From: Allomyces arbusculus
Lineage: Eukaryota > Blastocladiomycota > Blastocladiomycetes > Blastocladiales > Blastocladiaceae
Assembly: GCA_027604705.1 (NCBI GenBank)
Contig: JADHYV010000065.1
Coordinates: forward strand, 38,652 to 102,651
Reading direction: 5' to 3'
Length of the DNA stretch: 64,000 nt
This document shows positions 23,550 through 32,326 of this stretch, piece by piece (the first letter of the stretch is position 1; every line of letters starts with the position of its first letter). Made by a program: the position numbers and the translations under genes. The notes beneath the pieces were generated by a model. It searched no databases and was not told the origin of the DNA. It saw nothing but the letters and a program-made list of their open reading frames with translations.

Positions 23550-24617
23550 TCACTTGGCAGCACGCGCATTCCGCTTGGACACGGCAGGCGCCGACTTGGG
23601 CAACTGCGCGGCCATCCACGCGGGGACGCGCGACGCATCAAACATCCAGGCACCCGTGCTAAACGCATCATCCGGGTCCTCGCGCACGGCGCGCGGCGCC
23701 TGCACGGCCGTGGCCCACGACATCTTCATCGGCGTTGCGGTCGCGGGACGGGACTGCACCGTCGGCGCGGCGGCAGCACGAGCGGTCTGCATCTGCGGAT
23801 GCCCCGAAACCGGGCGCGGCGTCTGCGTCGCCTGCGTCTTCGGCACTTTCGGCAGTTGCGCCTGCATCCACGCGGGCGCGGCCGACGCATCAAACAACCA
23901 CGCGCCCGACGTGAACCCGACGTCGGGGTCCTCGGGGCGCACAGGCGACGTGCGGCGACGGACCGAGACACTCACCGTCGCGTGCGCCTGCGCCGGCTTG
24001 CGCGCGACCGTAACCACACGCCCGCGGGCGCGCGGCGCGAGTTCCGCTGCCAACCACGCCGGCGCTGACGACGCATCGAACATCCACGCGCCCGTGAAGA
24101 AGGCGTCGTCCGGGTGCGACGCGACGGGGCGGGCGGGGCGGGCGGGTTGCACGCGCTGCGGTTGTTGCTGTTGCGGGCGAGCGGCTTGCTGCTGTTGCGG
24201 GCGCATGGCCTGCTGCGGCTTCTGCGTCGTGCGCGCGGTCGGATGAGCGGCCGCCTGTGCGGCAAACAAGGCCGCGGCGGCCGCGTGCACCTGGTGCATG
24301 AACTGCTGCGCGGCCGGGGACGTCGGCGACCGCGGCTCCGCCTGGTGCATGGTCGAAGCATTCGCGGCCTGGGCGGCCGCAGCGCGCGCAAACTGGGTCG
24401 CGGCCTTGAGCGCGGCCATGGTCGATTGCTGCTGCAGCGGAGAGAGGGGGGCCGGCGCGCGAGCCGCGGGGGTGGGTTGCAGCGCAGCCGGACGAGCTTG
24501 CGCGGGCGCTTGAGCGGGCGCAGGCGCCGGGCGAGCTTGAACTTGCGCGGGTTGCACCTTGGCAGTCACTGGGACGGCGGCGCGGTGCGAGGAGCGAGCA
24601 GAGTGGGTGCGGCCCAT
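23550..24617 (-). CDS. Hypothetical Ala/Gln-rich protein with three SGAWxFDASxxPAW repeats
   Basis: Intronless frame of 355 residues. The N-terminal half is Ala/Pro/Gln-rich with poly-Gln stretches. The C-terminal half carries three copies of a roughly 26-residue unit at about 169-193, 231-256 and 314-341, all fitting [DE]DPDxxFxxGAWxFDAS then PAWxxAxL. Basic linkers separate them. The repeats are too regular, and the linkers too different, to be recent DNA duplications, so they are probably selected binding motifs. I recognise no family. A TATAAAAAG sequence about 80 bp upstream of the ATG supports the start. Confidence 0.75.
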   Translation of the reverse strand: MGRTHSARSSHRAAVPVTAKVQPAQVQARPAPAPAQAPAQARPAALQPTPAARAPAPLSPLQQQSTMAALKAATQFARAAAAQAANASTMHQAEPRSPTSPAAQQFMHQVHAAAAALFAAQAAAHPTARTTQKPQQAMRPQQQQAARPQQQQPQRVQPARPARPVASHPDDAFFTGAWMFDASSAPAWLAAELAPRARGRVVTVARKPAQAHATVSVSVRRRTSPVRPEDPDVGFTSGAWLFDASAAPAWMQAQLPKVPKTQATQTPRPVSGHPQMQTARAAAAPTVQSRPATATPMKMSWATAVQAPRAVREDPDDAFSTGAWMFDASRVPAWMAAQLPKSAPAVSKRNARAAK

Positions 24618-24694
24618 TTTCTTGGATTGAAATTGAGATGAGAGTGGAGGTAACTCGAGAGTGGAGAATCGGTGGAAGGAGCGGGGTCGCGCTG

Positions 24695-24703
24695 CTTTTT
24701 ATA
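24695..24703 (-). promoter_or_regulatory. TATA box of the triple-repeat gene
   Basis: TATAAAAAG on the minus strand, 78-86 bp upstream of the start codon at 24617. It is the clearest TATA element I noticed upstream of a host gene in the window. Confidence 0.5.
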
Positions 24704-25667
24704 ACGAGCGGGTCCAGGGCATGAAGCGAGCGTGATGCCTCTTGTGCATCGTCAAGACATCCAACACCCACAAGGCATCGATAACCTGCCTGCAACATGT
24801 CAATTCACATTCGGGCGCCGCCGCGGAATATTGACGAGGCGAGCGTTGCACCCACCTTTTGTGCGGCGCCAGGGCTTGGCCGCCTCTGCTGCTGGCTTGC
24901 AGCGAGTGGTGGCCATGTTGAGCGGCGGGAGTGCGGCGGAAAATTCACTACGTCGTCGTTGAGGAGGAGGGCGGGCAACAGAAAATTTGAGGAATATTAG
25001 GCACGTGACCGCGTCGGGCTGCTTCACCTCTTCCAGTCGGCGCGAGCAGGTTGTAGCCAGTAAATATCAGTCGACGGCAAAAACGCGCCACAAAGTCGAA
25101 TGCTTTCCACCAACATCTTTGAGGCTCGATCGTCGACCGATGCCGTTCACCAGTGACGAGTGACACCATCACTTTGCGGCAGTGCGATGGGACAGCGTTC
25201 TGGCGTCGGAATGTGAAATGTCGCGCACTGGCGCGTCCATTGCGACTGCTGCTGATGGTTTCACTTTTTTTGCTCAATGCAGGATGTGTGTTGGACACTT
25301 TGTTCTGTTACTGATTCCATAGCTCTTGCGACAGGAAGATAAACGTCGCGTCCTGAGCCTGTCAAGGTCGACGAAAAGTACGACGAAGGCACAGCACCGG
25401 TATGTTTCGTTGGTCGCAATCGACGAACAACATTGGAATGTGCAAGAGCGGTGAATGAGGACAGGACCTGTCCAAGATTTGTCATCAAATTGACCGTTGC
25501 TGCTGGAACGGCTCATACTTGCTGGATTAGGACACAGCCACAACGGCCTTAAATTCAGGTCAACCGTTGCCTTTGCTGCACGTCGCTCTCTCCATCACAC
25601 GATCACAGCGTCCGGTTTGAGCTATTTAGTCGACCATGATGGCGCACTCCAAAACAACTCCTTCTAC
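24704..25667. other. Intergenic region left of the integrated element
   Basis: No gene recognised between the triple-repeat gene promoter and the insertion site. The last 200 bp (pyrimidine-rich CTCTCTCCATCACA near 25590, then ATGATGG at 25636) resemble a promoter and translation start. They may belong to the gene continuing at 40560 beyond the insertion. Confidence 0.45.
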
Positions 25668-25672
25668 CAACT
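25668..25672. repeat. Target-site duplication, left copy (CAACT)
   Basis: CAACT directly precedes the element end TGGCGCC. The same five bases directly follow the other end (40556-40560). Confidence 0.85.
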
Positions 25673-26039
25673 TGGCGCCGACCTTGAGGTCAGCGCCACA
25701 TGTGCCCTAGGACCCTGCCCTAGGTCCAACCCTAAGTGAAAATGCTGTCCTAGGTCCAAGCGCTCCTGGACCACCACCTCCTTGAACACCCCACCGCGGC
25801 CACTACGATTACTTCTTCGGGCAGGGCTCTGGACATGCCCCTGTAAGCCTGGGGACCTGGGACAGGAGTCTGGGACCTAGGTCCATGGCCATTGGTGAAT
25901 GGGAATCGGGGATATGTACCGCGAGCATGTCTCAGAACGGGTGCTCGGGAAGGTTGGACAGGGAAAATGGACCTAGGAACATGGGTCTTGGACCTAGGTC
26001 CACGCGCGGGCAGCGCAGCTGCACTTAACCAGGGGGTTC
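25673..26039 (+). repeat. Left terminal inverted repeat (367 bp)
   Basis: Matches the reverse complement of 40189-40555 with no gaps. Differences are confined to the terminal palindrome loop and a 14-bp patch near 25979-25992. It begins with an imperfect palindrome (TGGCGCCGACC-TTGA-GGTCAGCGCCA) and contains six CCTAGG hexamers. Confidence 0.95.
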
Positions 26040-26113
26040 AGCGAATGGTTGGTGATGGGTTGGGGAGACGTTATGCAAATCCAATAACATGATACGAATT
26101 CCTGGAGACGTTT

Positions 26114-26216
26114 TGTGAATTTCAGAAAACGTTATGTGAATTTCAGGGGGCATATTGTGAATTTCCGACCTGGATGGCTCATTTTGTGAATATCGGGGAG
26201 GCATTCTGTGAATATC
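26114..26216. repeat. Iteron-like array, five TGTGAATWTC copies
   Basis: TGTGAATTTC or TGTGAATATC starts at 26114, 26135, 26156, 26185 and 26207, i.e. spaced 21, 21, 29 and 22 bp, just inside the left terminal repeat. Flanking bases (GACGTTT/AACGTTA/GGCATA/GGCATT) are partly conserved too. The near-helical spacing suggests a protein-binding array at a replication origin or promoter. Confidence 0.7.
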
Positions 26217-26339
26217 ATGGTCGGGGGTGGGTTGGAAAAAATCTCTCCAAGTGGTTACCCCAATTGTTCCTGAAATTGTGCTGTGAGGACTCTCAAAACC
26301 GTGGACACGACCTTGAAAATGGGACTGAGATGCGTCTCG

Positions 26340-26547
26340 ATTGGCCTCCCAGGCCTGTTTTTTGAGTGTCCACGCTGTCCACGGTTTTTGGGGGTATTTT
26401 GATAGGGTCCAGAAAAAAGGAGAAGGAGGGGTATATCCCTTGCAATACAACCCTTCCTCCTTTTTTTCTGGACCGATTTAAAACACCCCCAAAACCGTGG
26501 ACAGCGTGGACACTCAAAAAAAAGAGAATAGGTCCGGGAGGCCAATT
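26340..26547. repeat. 208-bp imperfect palindrome (hairpin)
   Basis: Left arm (26340-26430) from ATTGGCCTCCCAGG through GAGTGTCCACGCTGTCCACG to GGAGAAGGAGGG. The right arm (26451-26547) is its inverse, CCCTTCCTCC ... CGTGGACAGCGTGGACACTC ... GGGAGGCCAAT. The loop is about 20 nt. Lies between the iteron array and the 3' end of the replication gene. Confidence 0.85.
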
Positions 26548-26635
26548 GCCATTTTATTGAACTGTCTGTCACTCAAAATCGTGGCCATTTCAAGCCATCT
26601 CACGGTCAGTTTTAAGAACAATTGGGGTGAGCAAC

Positions 26636-28948
26636 TCACTCCTCATCATCTGAAAGGTCCATAGCCCCTGGCCCCAGGTATACCCACATGACCTCACGAT
26701 GGCCATTCACCCGAACCCGTTGCTTCATAAACAGCCGTGCATCACCACCACGCTGAAGGTCAATGGCATCCCGCAGATGCACACCAAAGGCGGTCATCGA
26801 AATGACATGGTGCCCTGGGAAGCGCTTCTGGACAAACTTCTGGTAGGTCTCATAGAGCTCCGTGCTTGACATGCTCTGCTCCACCTCCACCTCGCGGTTC
26901 TGCTCCATGAGGTTCCGCGGGAAACCACCATACTCGGTGATTTCCTGGAACAGCGCGGAGATAGGGTCAGCAGACGCCTCCACAATGGCATCACGGTCCT
27001 CATTCCGTGGGAAGTTGGCCAAGTCAATGTCGCTGAGGTCCACGTTGCAAAGGTACGTGAAAATCTTGTCGGCATTGGCCTTGACATACTCATCCAGATG
27101 GCGGAAGTACATGCGGTCGCAGCGGCGCTTGTTTGACACGTTCAGCACAAACACACGGCGGCCGGACTTGGTCAAAGGCAAGATGTTCTTGTTGTTTGAC
27201 GCAATCATAAAGTTGTTGACGTTCTTGACCTCGTAGCGACGAACGCACTTTTCGTTGATGATGGTCCGTGTGTCCGTGACCATGTTCTTGAGCCTGTCAA
27301 ACGCAGCCATCCGTTCACGACCATTGGACACTGGCATCTCGTCGAACAGCACCAGTGACTTGTTCTCAATCTCGGAGTTGAACGACCCGGCCAAGAACTG
27401 AGCGGCATTGTTGAGCGGCACACACAGCTTCTTGCCCAGCATGTACGTGGAAATTGACTCGAAGAGGAATCCCTTGCCCGCACCCTCGAGGCCAGTCAAA
27501 GCCAGCACCACACCATTCGCTGTGCCACTGGTGAAGAGCTCCTGCAGCCACTTGAGGACGAACTTGTACTCTGTCTCACGACCGCTGCAAATGACTTCAA
27601 GAATGTAGTCCAAGTACATGGACACCTCGTCCCGTGGAATCGTCTGCTTCAGGTTCGTGGCTGCAAACCCAGGGAACGCGTTGAAGTAGTCAATGTACTT
27701 CTTGCCCGAGCAAGGTCCCCACTGTGGCTTGTAGAAATCGAAGATGCGCTTCTTGATGATAGGCGCAAAGTCCTGGCCAATCGACGCCACCATGTCCACA
27801 GTGCCGTGCGAAACGTTCAGGCCCCAATCATCATCGACACATGCCCGGAAATAGAACATGCCGACAGTCAGGTCCTTGCGTAGGAACTCGCCAACATACG
27901 TGGACACGACCTGCTCCCACGAATCAGCATCATCGGCCTCCTTGCAGCGCTTCATGTGGTTAAGCACCTTGCGCACCCACTCCTCATCATAGTGCGTGTT
28001 CTCTTCAAGCTTGGCCTTGACAAACTCGTCGACATTTTCACAGCTCTCTGGGAAATCGCGCTTCTCGAGGTTTGCATCTTTCTTGAGTTCCTTTTCTGCC
28101 CATTTGATGTCGAACCCAGTCCGTTGGACCGTGTACTGGTGAAGCTCCTCCAGCAGCTCCTCGTTGACCTTGTCGTCCTTGACCACCATCAAACCGTCAA
28201 AGCACAGCACACTGGGGACGAGGTCACGTGCACGGAAGAACTCGACCGCCTCCATCAAAACGAGACTCTCGACCGCCTGAAAGACATTCGACATGAAGGA
28301 GCCCTTGTTGATGGTCGTCATGGTCCGTGTCTTTGAGGCTTGCAAGATGTTGGGATAATCAGCAGACAGTCGTGGATACGCAACCGTGTACAGCAAGTGG
28401 TGCATCTCCATGAGCTCAGGGTGGAGGGTGGTGTACAGGTGCTCGCTGAACATGATAGCGAGGAAGTCCGACTTTTCCTTGAGCTTGTACTTGGTCAGTG
28501 CCTGCTGGCGGTCCTCCAGGTATGTGTCCAACGCCTTGCTCTGGAGGTCATAGTGGGCCAGGATGCCCTTGAAGATGGAAGGAGCAGCAGCCACCATGTC
28601 GATATCCTGGAGCACCCCAGCTGCGAGGGCACCACGGGAATCCTTCTTCAGCGATTGCAGGGACACGCTGGTCGCATAAAGACGTCCAAACTCCTTGTTG
28701 CCCCGACGGTCCTTTGGGAAACAGTACACCGTCTCCTTGCCTTCCCCATAAGTCGATTGGAGAAGGGTCAAATAGGCCCGGAGCTTTTTCTTGAGGTCCT
28801 GGTGAACGCCAGAGTGCTTCTTGGAGAGGTCCTTGAGCACTTCCATGTTGACAAACTCGCGGAGGACAATGCGGCGAGTGTCATCGAATGGAGCCTTGTC
28901 AAGACGGTCCATGAATGCCTTGAGCTGGGTCGATGTGGCGTTCTCCAT
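26636..28948 (-). CDS. TVpol-like polymerase fused to SF3 helicase (replication protein)
   Basis: 770 residues, intact. The N-terminal half matches the transposon-virophage polymerase (TVpol, family-A-like) pattern: GRLYATSVSLQSL with R105, DIDMVAAAPSI (116-126, the usual DIDMVNxHP with the Asn-x-His changed) and FDGLM (250-254). The C-terminal half is a superfamily 3 helicase: Walker A GLEGAGKG (486-493), Walker B LVLFDEMP (533-539), motif C FMIASNNKN (580-588) and an arginine-finger region SGRRVFVLN. This fusion is known from virophages and PLVs and replaces the protein-primed polymerase of Polintons. It should prime, unwind and copy the element DNA. The missing His in the DIDM motif may affect polymerase activity. 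It is the only rightmost-to-left reading gene in the left arm. Confidence 0.85.
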   Translation of the reverse strand: MENATSTQLKAFMDRLDKAPFDDTRRIVLREFVNMEVLKDLSKKHSGVHQDLKKKLRAYLTLLQSTYGEGKETVYCFPKDRRGNKEFGRLYATSVSLQSLKKDSRGALAAGVLQDIDMVAAAPSIFKGILAHYDLQSKALDTYLEDRQQALTKYKLKEKSDFLAIMFSEHLYTTLHPELMEMHHLLYTVAYPRLSADYPNILQASKTRTMTTINKGSFMSNVFQAVESLVLMEAVEFFRARDLVPSVLCFDGLMVVKDDKVNEELLEELHQYTVQRTGFDIKWAEKELKKDANLEKRDFPESCENVDEFVKAKLEENTHYDEEWVRKVLNHMKRCKEADDADSWEQVVSTYVGEFLRKDLTVGMFYFRACVDDDWGLNVSHGTVDMVASIGQDFAPIIKKRIFDFYKPQWGPCSGKKYIDYFNAFPGFAATNLKQTIPRDEVSMYLDYILEVICSGRETEYKFVLKWLQELFTSGTANGVVLALTGLEGAGKGFLFESISTYMLGKKLCVPLNNAAQFLAGSFNSEIENKSLVLFDEMPVSNGRERMAAFDRLKNMVTDTRTIINEKCVRRYEVKNVNNFMIASNNKNILPLTKSGRRVFVLNVSNKRRCDRMYFRHLDEYVKANADKIFTYLCNVDLSDIDLANFPRNEDRDAIVEASADPISALFQEITEYGGFPRNLMEQNREVEVEQSMSSTELYETYQKFVQKRFPGHHVISMTAFGVHLRDAIDLQRGGDARLFMKQRVRVNGHREVMWVYLGPGAMDLSDDEE

Positions 28949-29078
28949 TGTTTCTTATATTTTGCTGAGGAAAAAAAAAGGAGGAATAACGCTCGCTTAA
29001 ATGCGTTTGAACGCATCGATAATCCAGCCGCATCGCAAATTAAGTCCTGGAATTCACAAATTGGTACGAATTAGAGAA

Positions 29079-29807
29079 ATGAACGACATCTACCTTGCAG
29101 ACCACGACAAACCCGAGATTTGCTACTGGTGTGCTGTCCCTGGAGACCAACAGCCGCTCAAATCACCTAATCGGCTCGTTAGACGGCTGTCTGCCTTGTT
29201 GAATATGCCTGTCGAAAAGGTTGAGCTGAAAATAAAGCTCGGGACCTTGCTGCAAGGTTTCAAACGCACTTCACACCGTGTAGCACCTGATGATAGTTTT
29301 CTGACGTGTCTGTGCGGAGTCCATGTCCAAGAGTTGTGGATTGTCGAAAATGGCACGGTGCGAATTGGCATTGGGACAAAGTGCATTGAACGGATTGACG
29401 AGGCCATGAGTGAAGAAGTCCAGAAATTAATCAGAGAACGTAACCGGAAGACATTTGACTGCATGCCCTGTGGAAAGCGCCACCCAAAAACACAGGGATG
29501 TCCACTCGACAAGAAGCCTGTCCAGATTCAAACGCGAACCCCGAGTCCACTGCCAGCCTACTCTCTAATGCCCCCAGTAAAAACGTGTGTCAAATGCTCA
29601 AAACCAAATTCGACCAAGTACGCCACATGTCAGCCATGCATGCAAAAAGCAAAGCATTGCGCGACAAAAGGATGCTCCAAGCTCGTGTTCAAGGAGGGTC
29701 ACCAGATTTGCTATCACTGCCACATTCAGGCGTCAGGTCCCACAAAACAGTGTCGCTGTGGCAAAATCATCAAGGCAACCTACAACAGATGCTTCCTTTG
29801 TAAGTAA
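29079..29807 (+). CDS. Cys-rich zinc-binding protein of the element
   Basis: 242 residues from the ATG at 29079 (upstream in-frame codons are in the divergent promoter region). The N-terminal part has CYWC, then CLCG followed about 30 residues later by GIGTKCIERID. This CxCG...IGxxC module resembles small zinc domains seen in DNA-virus proteins (resemblance only). The C-terminal third is a string of CxxC units (CVKC, CQPC, CATKGC, CYHC, CRCG, CFLC). Probably a nucleic-acid-binding or regulatory protein. Divergent from the replication gene with 130 bp between start codons. Confidence 0.65.
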   Translation: MNDIYLADHDKPEICYWCAVPGDQQPLKSPNRLVRRLSALLNMPVEKVELKIKLGTLLQGFKRTSHRVAPDDSFLTCLCGVHVQELWIVENGTVRIGIGTKCIERIDEAMSEEVQKLIRERNRKTFDCMPCGKRHPKTQGCPLDKKPVQIQTRTPSPLPAYSLMPPVKTCVKCSKPNSTKYATCQPCMQKAKHCATKGCSKLVFKEGHQICYHCHIQASGPTKQCRCGKIIKATYNRCFLCK

Positions 29808-29839
29808 TTCTCAAACGCGTTTTGGACCTAGGATTATTT

Positions 29840-29858
29840 TTCTTGTCCTAGGATAAAC
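29840..29858 (+). promoter_or_regulatory. Element promoter motif TTCTTG-N8-TAAAC before the recombinase-like gene
   Basis: TTCTTG (29840), 8-bp spacer containing CCTAGG, TAAAC, then ATG at 29863. A second CCTAGG lies just upstream at 29827. Confidence 0.7.
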
Positions 29859-29862
29859 AAAC

Positions 29863-31023
29863 ATGGAACATATTCTTCAGCAGCTTCTCGAGGGTCAGGC
29901 CATCATGATGAACCGCATTGCTCAGCTTGAACGTGGCATGGCAGTCATGACACAATTCGTCGAACGATTCCAGGCAGCCATGGGTGTGAAAGTCGAGGAA
30001 CCACCCCAGGAACTGCCTCTGGAACTGCCCCAGGACCAGCCCGAGGAAGTTATCGAGCTGCCCGTTGCCGATTTGGAATCAGAGATTGTGATTCAGGTAC
30101 ACGAACCACTCGAGGAATTCGTTTTCGAGCCGCTCCTCAAGGAGTACGTCCATGATGCCAATGACAAACCGTGCGAAAAGGCCACCAAGAAGCGCCGCGA
30201 AAATTTGCTGACGTGGTTCAAGGGCAATGTGTCGCAGATGAAAGGAAGTGAGGGGCTCGACATTGTCACCGAATGGTCACAGCTGTTTGACCTGATGAAC
30301 GTGCGTCAGCTAAAGGACACGGCCGCTGCCTTGAACAGCATCAAGCTGTCGGGCAAGCGTTTCTCGAACGTGGACATTGAGGACCTCCACCACCAGTGCC
30401 ATGAGCGGCGGAAAACCAAGGACAAGATGACCAGTGTGCTCAATGCAAAGAAGCCCCTGGTGGTGTCCCTTGACCAATGCAAAGCCTATGCTGCAACCGT
30501 CCCTGTCCAGCCATTGCCAGACGGTCTCCTGGCCATTTTCATTTCAGCTGCTGTGGGCCTGCGGTGTGACCCAGTGTACCTGACGTGTGCCAAGACCAAT
30601 GACTACCCCTACCTCAAAGTCGAGGGTGAGCACCTCTGGATGCGCGGTCCGATTATGAGCGCCAAGGCCAAGGACAAGGGGTACAACATCAATGTGCTCA
30701 TCGACCCAGCATTCGCCAGCCACATCACCGCCAGCGTCCAAGAGCGTGCCAAAACGGGCCAGAAATTTGTTTTTGCCGATTTGGTGGACGAGGACAAGGA
30801 CAAGAGCTTTGACCGCTATTCCAGACTCATCCGCACGGCATCTCAGAGCATTCCGGAGTTGAATGGCGCAAGTACTGTCGATTTCCGCAAGGCTCACGTG
30901 ACCCACGACCTGGGCCTGTACAAGCGCAACGCCATGACCTATGAGGAGCTCAATTCCCGGTTCTCTGCACGTGGGCACAGTCTGGCCGTGCTGGACCATT
31001 ACTACCGCCCGGACGCGGAATAG
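29863..31023 (+). CDS. Tyrosine-recombinase-like protein
   Basis: 386 residues. N-terminal coiled coil and acidic linker (1-90), a helical core-binding-like region (100-200), then a C-terminal part with the layout of a tyrosine recombinase catalytic domain: box I SAAVGLRCDPVYL (R234), TCAKTNDYPYLKV in the position of the beta-hairpin lysine, box II DFRKAHVTHDL (R342) and ARGHSLAVLDHYYRP (H372, Y380/Y381) at the very end. The R-R-H-Y spacing fits the family, but the sequence is divergent and the match is by eye. Such enzymes cut and rejoin DNA at specific sites. Alternative: an unrelated structural protein. Confidence 0.55.
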   Translation: MEHILQQLLEGQAIMMNRIAQLERGMAVMTQFVERFQAAMGVKVEEPPQELPLELPQDQPEEVIELPVADLESEIVIQVHEPLEEFVFEPLLKEYVHDANDKPCEKATKKRRENLLTWFKGNVSQMKGSEGLDIVTEWSQLFDLMNVRQLKDTAAALNSIKLSGKRFSNVDIEDLHHQCHERRKTKDKMTSVLNAKKPLVVSLDQCKAYAATVPVQPLPDGLLAIFISAAVGLRCDPVYLTCAKTNDYPYLKVEGEHLWMRGPIMSAKAKDKGYNINVLIDPAFASHITASVQERAKTGQKFVFADLVDEDKDKSFDRYSRLIRTASQSIPELNGASTVDFRKAHVTHDLGLYKRNAMTYEELNSRFSARGHSLAVLDHYYRPDAE

Positions 31024-31026
31024 ATT

Positions 31027-31045
31027 TTGTTGAGTTACTGTAAAG
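31027..31045 (+). promoter_or_regulatory. Element promoter motif (TTGTTG-N8-TAAAG) before the integrase
   Basis: Same two blocks and 8-bp spacing as at the other genes; the integrase ATG follows directly at 31046. The motif starts 4 bp after the preceding stop codon. Confidence 0.55.
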
Positions 31046-32326
31046 ATGGCCAAGAAGCAGTCCAAGGAACAAGACCATAGCAATGACCCAAATCGCCAGC
31101 CGCTGAGTGGACCCCAGGAGCTATTCTTGAAATGGTTGTATTATGAACGGTTTCCAGGCGCAGGGTACCATGCTCTGTACGAGGCAGTTGTGTGTGAGGC
31201 GCCATCGACTCTCCCCCACATTTACTGCAACCAGGTTCGGGAATGGCTGAACACACAGGAACTGTATCAGCGCAACAAGCAGCCCCCTCCCAAGCGCGAC
31301 ATTCGACGCATCCAGGCCACCTCTGTTTCGCGCGTCTACCAGCTGGACCTCATCGACATGGGCGAAGAGCGTATGTGGAAGGGCTTTCGCTATATTTTGA
31401 ACGTGGTGGACGTGGCCAGTCGCAAGCTGTTCCTGGAGCCACTCAAGAAAAAGACACAGGACACAGTGTACCTCGCATTCAAGAAAATCGCCAAGCATGA
31501 GCACTTTGGCAACAAGCCGACCATCCACATGGACAATGGCGGTGAATTCGCTGCGTTGAAACGCGACCCGAGCATTCGATGTGTGCTGGGCAAGCCCCAC
31601 GTACCCATGGGCCAGGGCATGGTCGAGTCGCTGAATAAACAGGTGCGGCGTTATGTCAACATGTATCTGCAGCAAGGCTACAATGATTGGCCCATGGCTA
31701 TCCCTCGATTCCAGGACTCGTTGAATTCTTTGTCGCGGAGAGGCACTGGCGGTCTGTCGGCCAATGAGGCTCACGAGATGCCCAAGGAAGAGTCCAAGGT
31801 ATATTTCGAGGAACTGAAAGCAAAACGAACGCGCAACGACGACCCGCTCAATGACAATTTGCTGCCACTCGGTGCCACTGTGCGCTACCGATTGCCATAC
31901 AAGAGTCAGCTGGAGAAAAAGAACATGCCCACGTACAGTGCCACGCTGCATACCATTGTTCAGCGTCGAAAAGGCACGGGCATCAGCAGTCCTTCGTATA
32001 AAATTTCAGACATGCCTCGGTGGTACAATGCCAGCGATTTGCAGGTCATCAAAAAGGTCGAGGCGTATGAACGTGAGAAGCGGCCTGTGGTGCAGCGCGT
32101 CAAGAACACTTCGAATGTGGTCATGGTCCCGGCTGAGCAGGTGCTGAGGCGCTCAGAGCGTCTCTGCAGCAAGCAAGCGCCAGAAGCAGCGCCAGTGGAG
32201 CCTGTCCCAGAGCCCGCCCCAGAGCCAGAAGAAGAAGAGCCATTCGTGCCACGTCGCTCAAAGCGTATCCAGAATAGGTTAGCGCAACAGGTAGAGACTC
32301 AGGGTAACATGAACGCCAACCGCTGA
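31046..32326 (+). CDS. Retroviral-type (rve) DDE integrase, Polinton-like
   Basis: 426 residues. RNase H-fold catalytic core with YQLDLIDM (D101), IHMDNGGEF (D163) and GQGMVESLNKQ (E194). A helical N-terminal region precedes it. The C-terminal region has a short beta-rich segment ending SDMPRWYNASDLQVIK, as in Polinton and Ty3/gypsy integrases, and a basic RRSKRIQNR tail. It would cut and join the terminal repeats into host DNA and accounts for the 5-bp target duplication. Its 3' end overlaps the convergent fibre gene by 48 bp. Confidence 0.9.
   Translation: MAKKQSKEQDHSNDPNRQPLSGPQELFLKWLYYERFPGAGYHALYEAVVCEAPSTLPHIYCNQVREWLNTQELYQRNKQPPPKRDIRRIQATSVSRVYQLDLIDMGEERMWKGFRYILNVVDVASRKLFLEPLKKKTQDTVYLAFKKIAKHEHFGNKPTIHMDNGGEFAALKRDPSIRCVLGKPHVPMGQGMVESLNKQVRRYVNMYLQQGYNDWPMAIPRFQDSLNSLSRRGTGGLSANEAHEMPKEESKVYFEELKAKRTRNDDPLNDNLLPLGATVRYRLPYKSQLEKKNMPTYSATLHTIVQRRKGTGISSPSYKISDMPRWYNASDLQVIKKVEAYEREKRPVVQRVKNTSNVVMVPAEQVLRRSERLCSKQAPEAAPVEPVPEPAPEPEEEEPFVPRRSKRIQNRLAQQVETQGNMNANR

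Noticed and set aside
25892-26092. Small frame starting MVNGNRGYVPRAC in the left terminal repeat, repeated in the right one (39962-40336)
   Set aside because: Duplicated only because the terminal repeats are identical; short, with no promoter motif and no support as a gene.
26025-26450. Minus-strand frame reading EIHxxxP-like repeats
   Set aside because: The peptide repeats are the translation of the DNA iterons and the hairpin; it crosses the terminal repeat boundary and lacks the element promoter.
28340-29074. 244-codon plus-strand frame opposite the replication gene
   Set aside because: Antisense shadow of the TVpol-SF3 gene, whose motifs are unambiguous.
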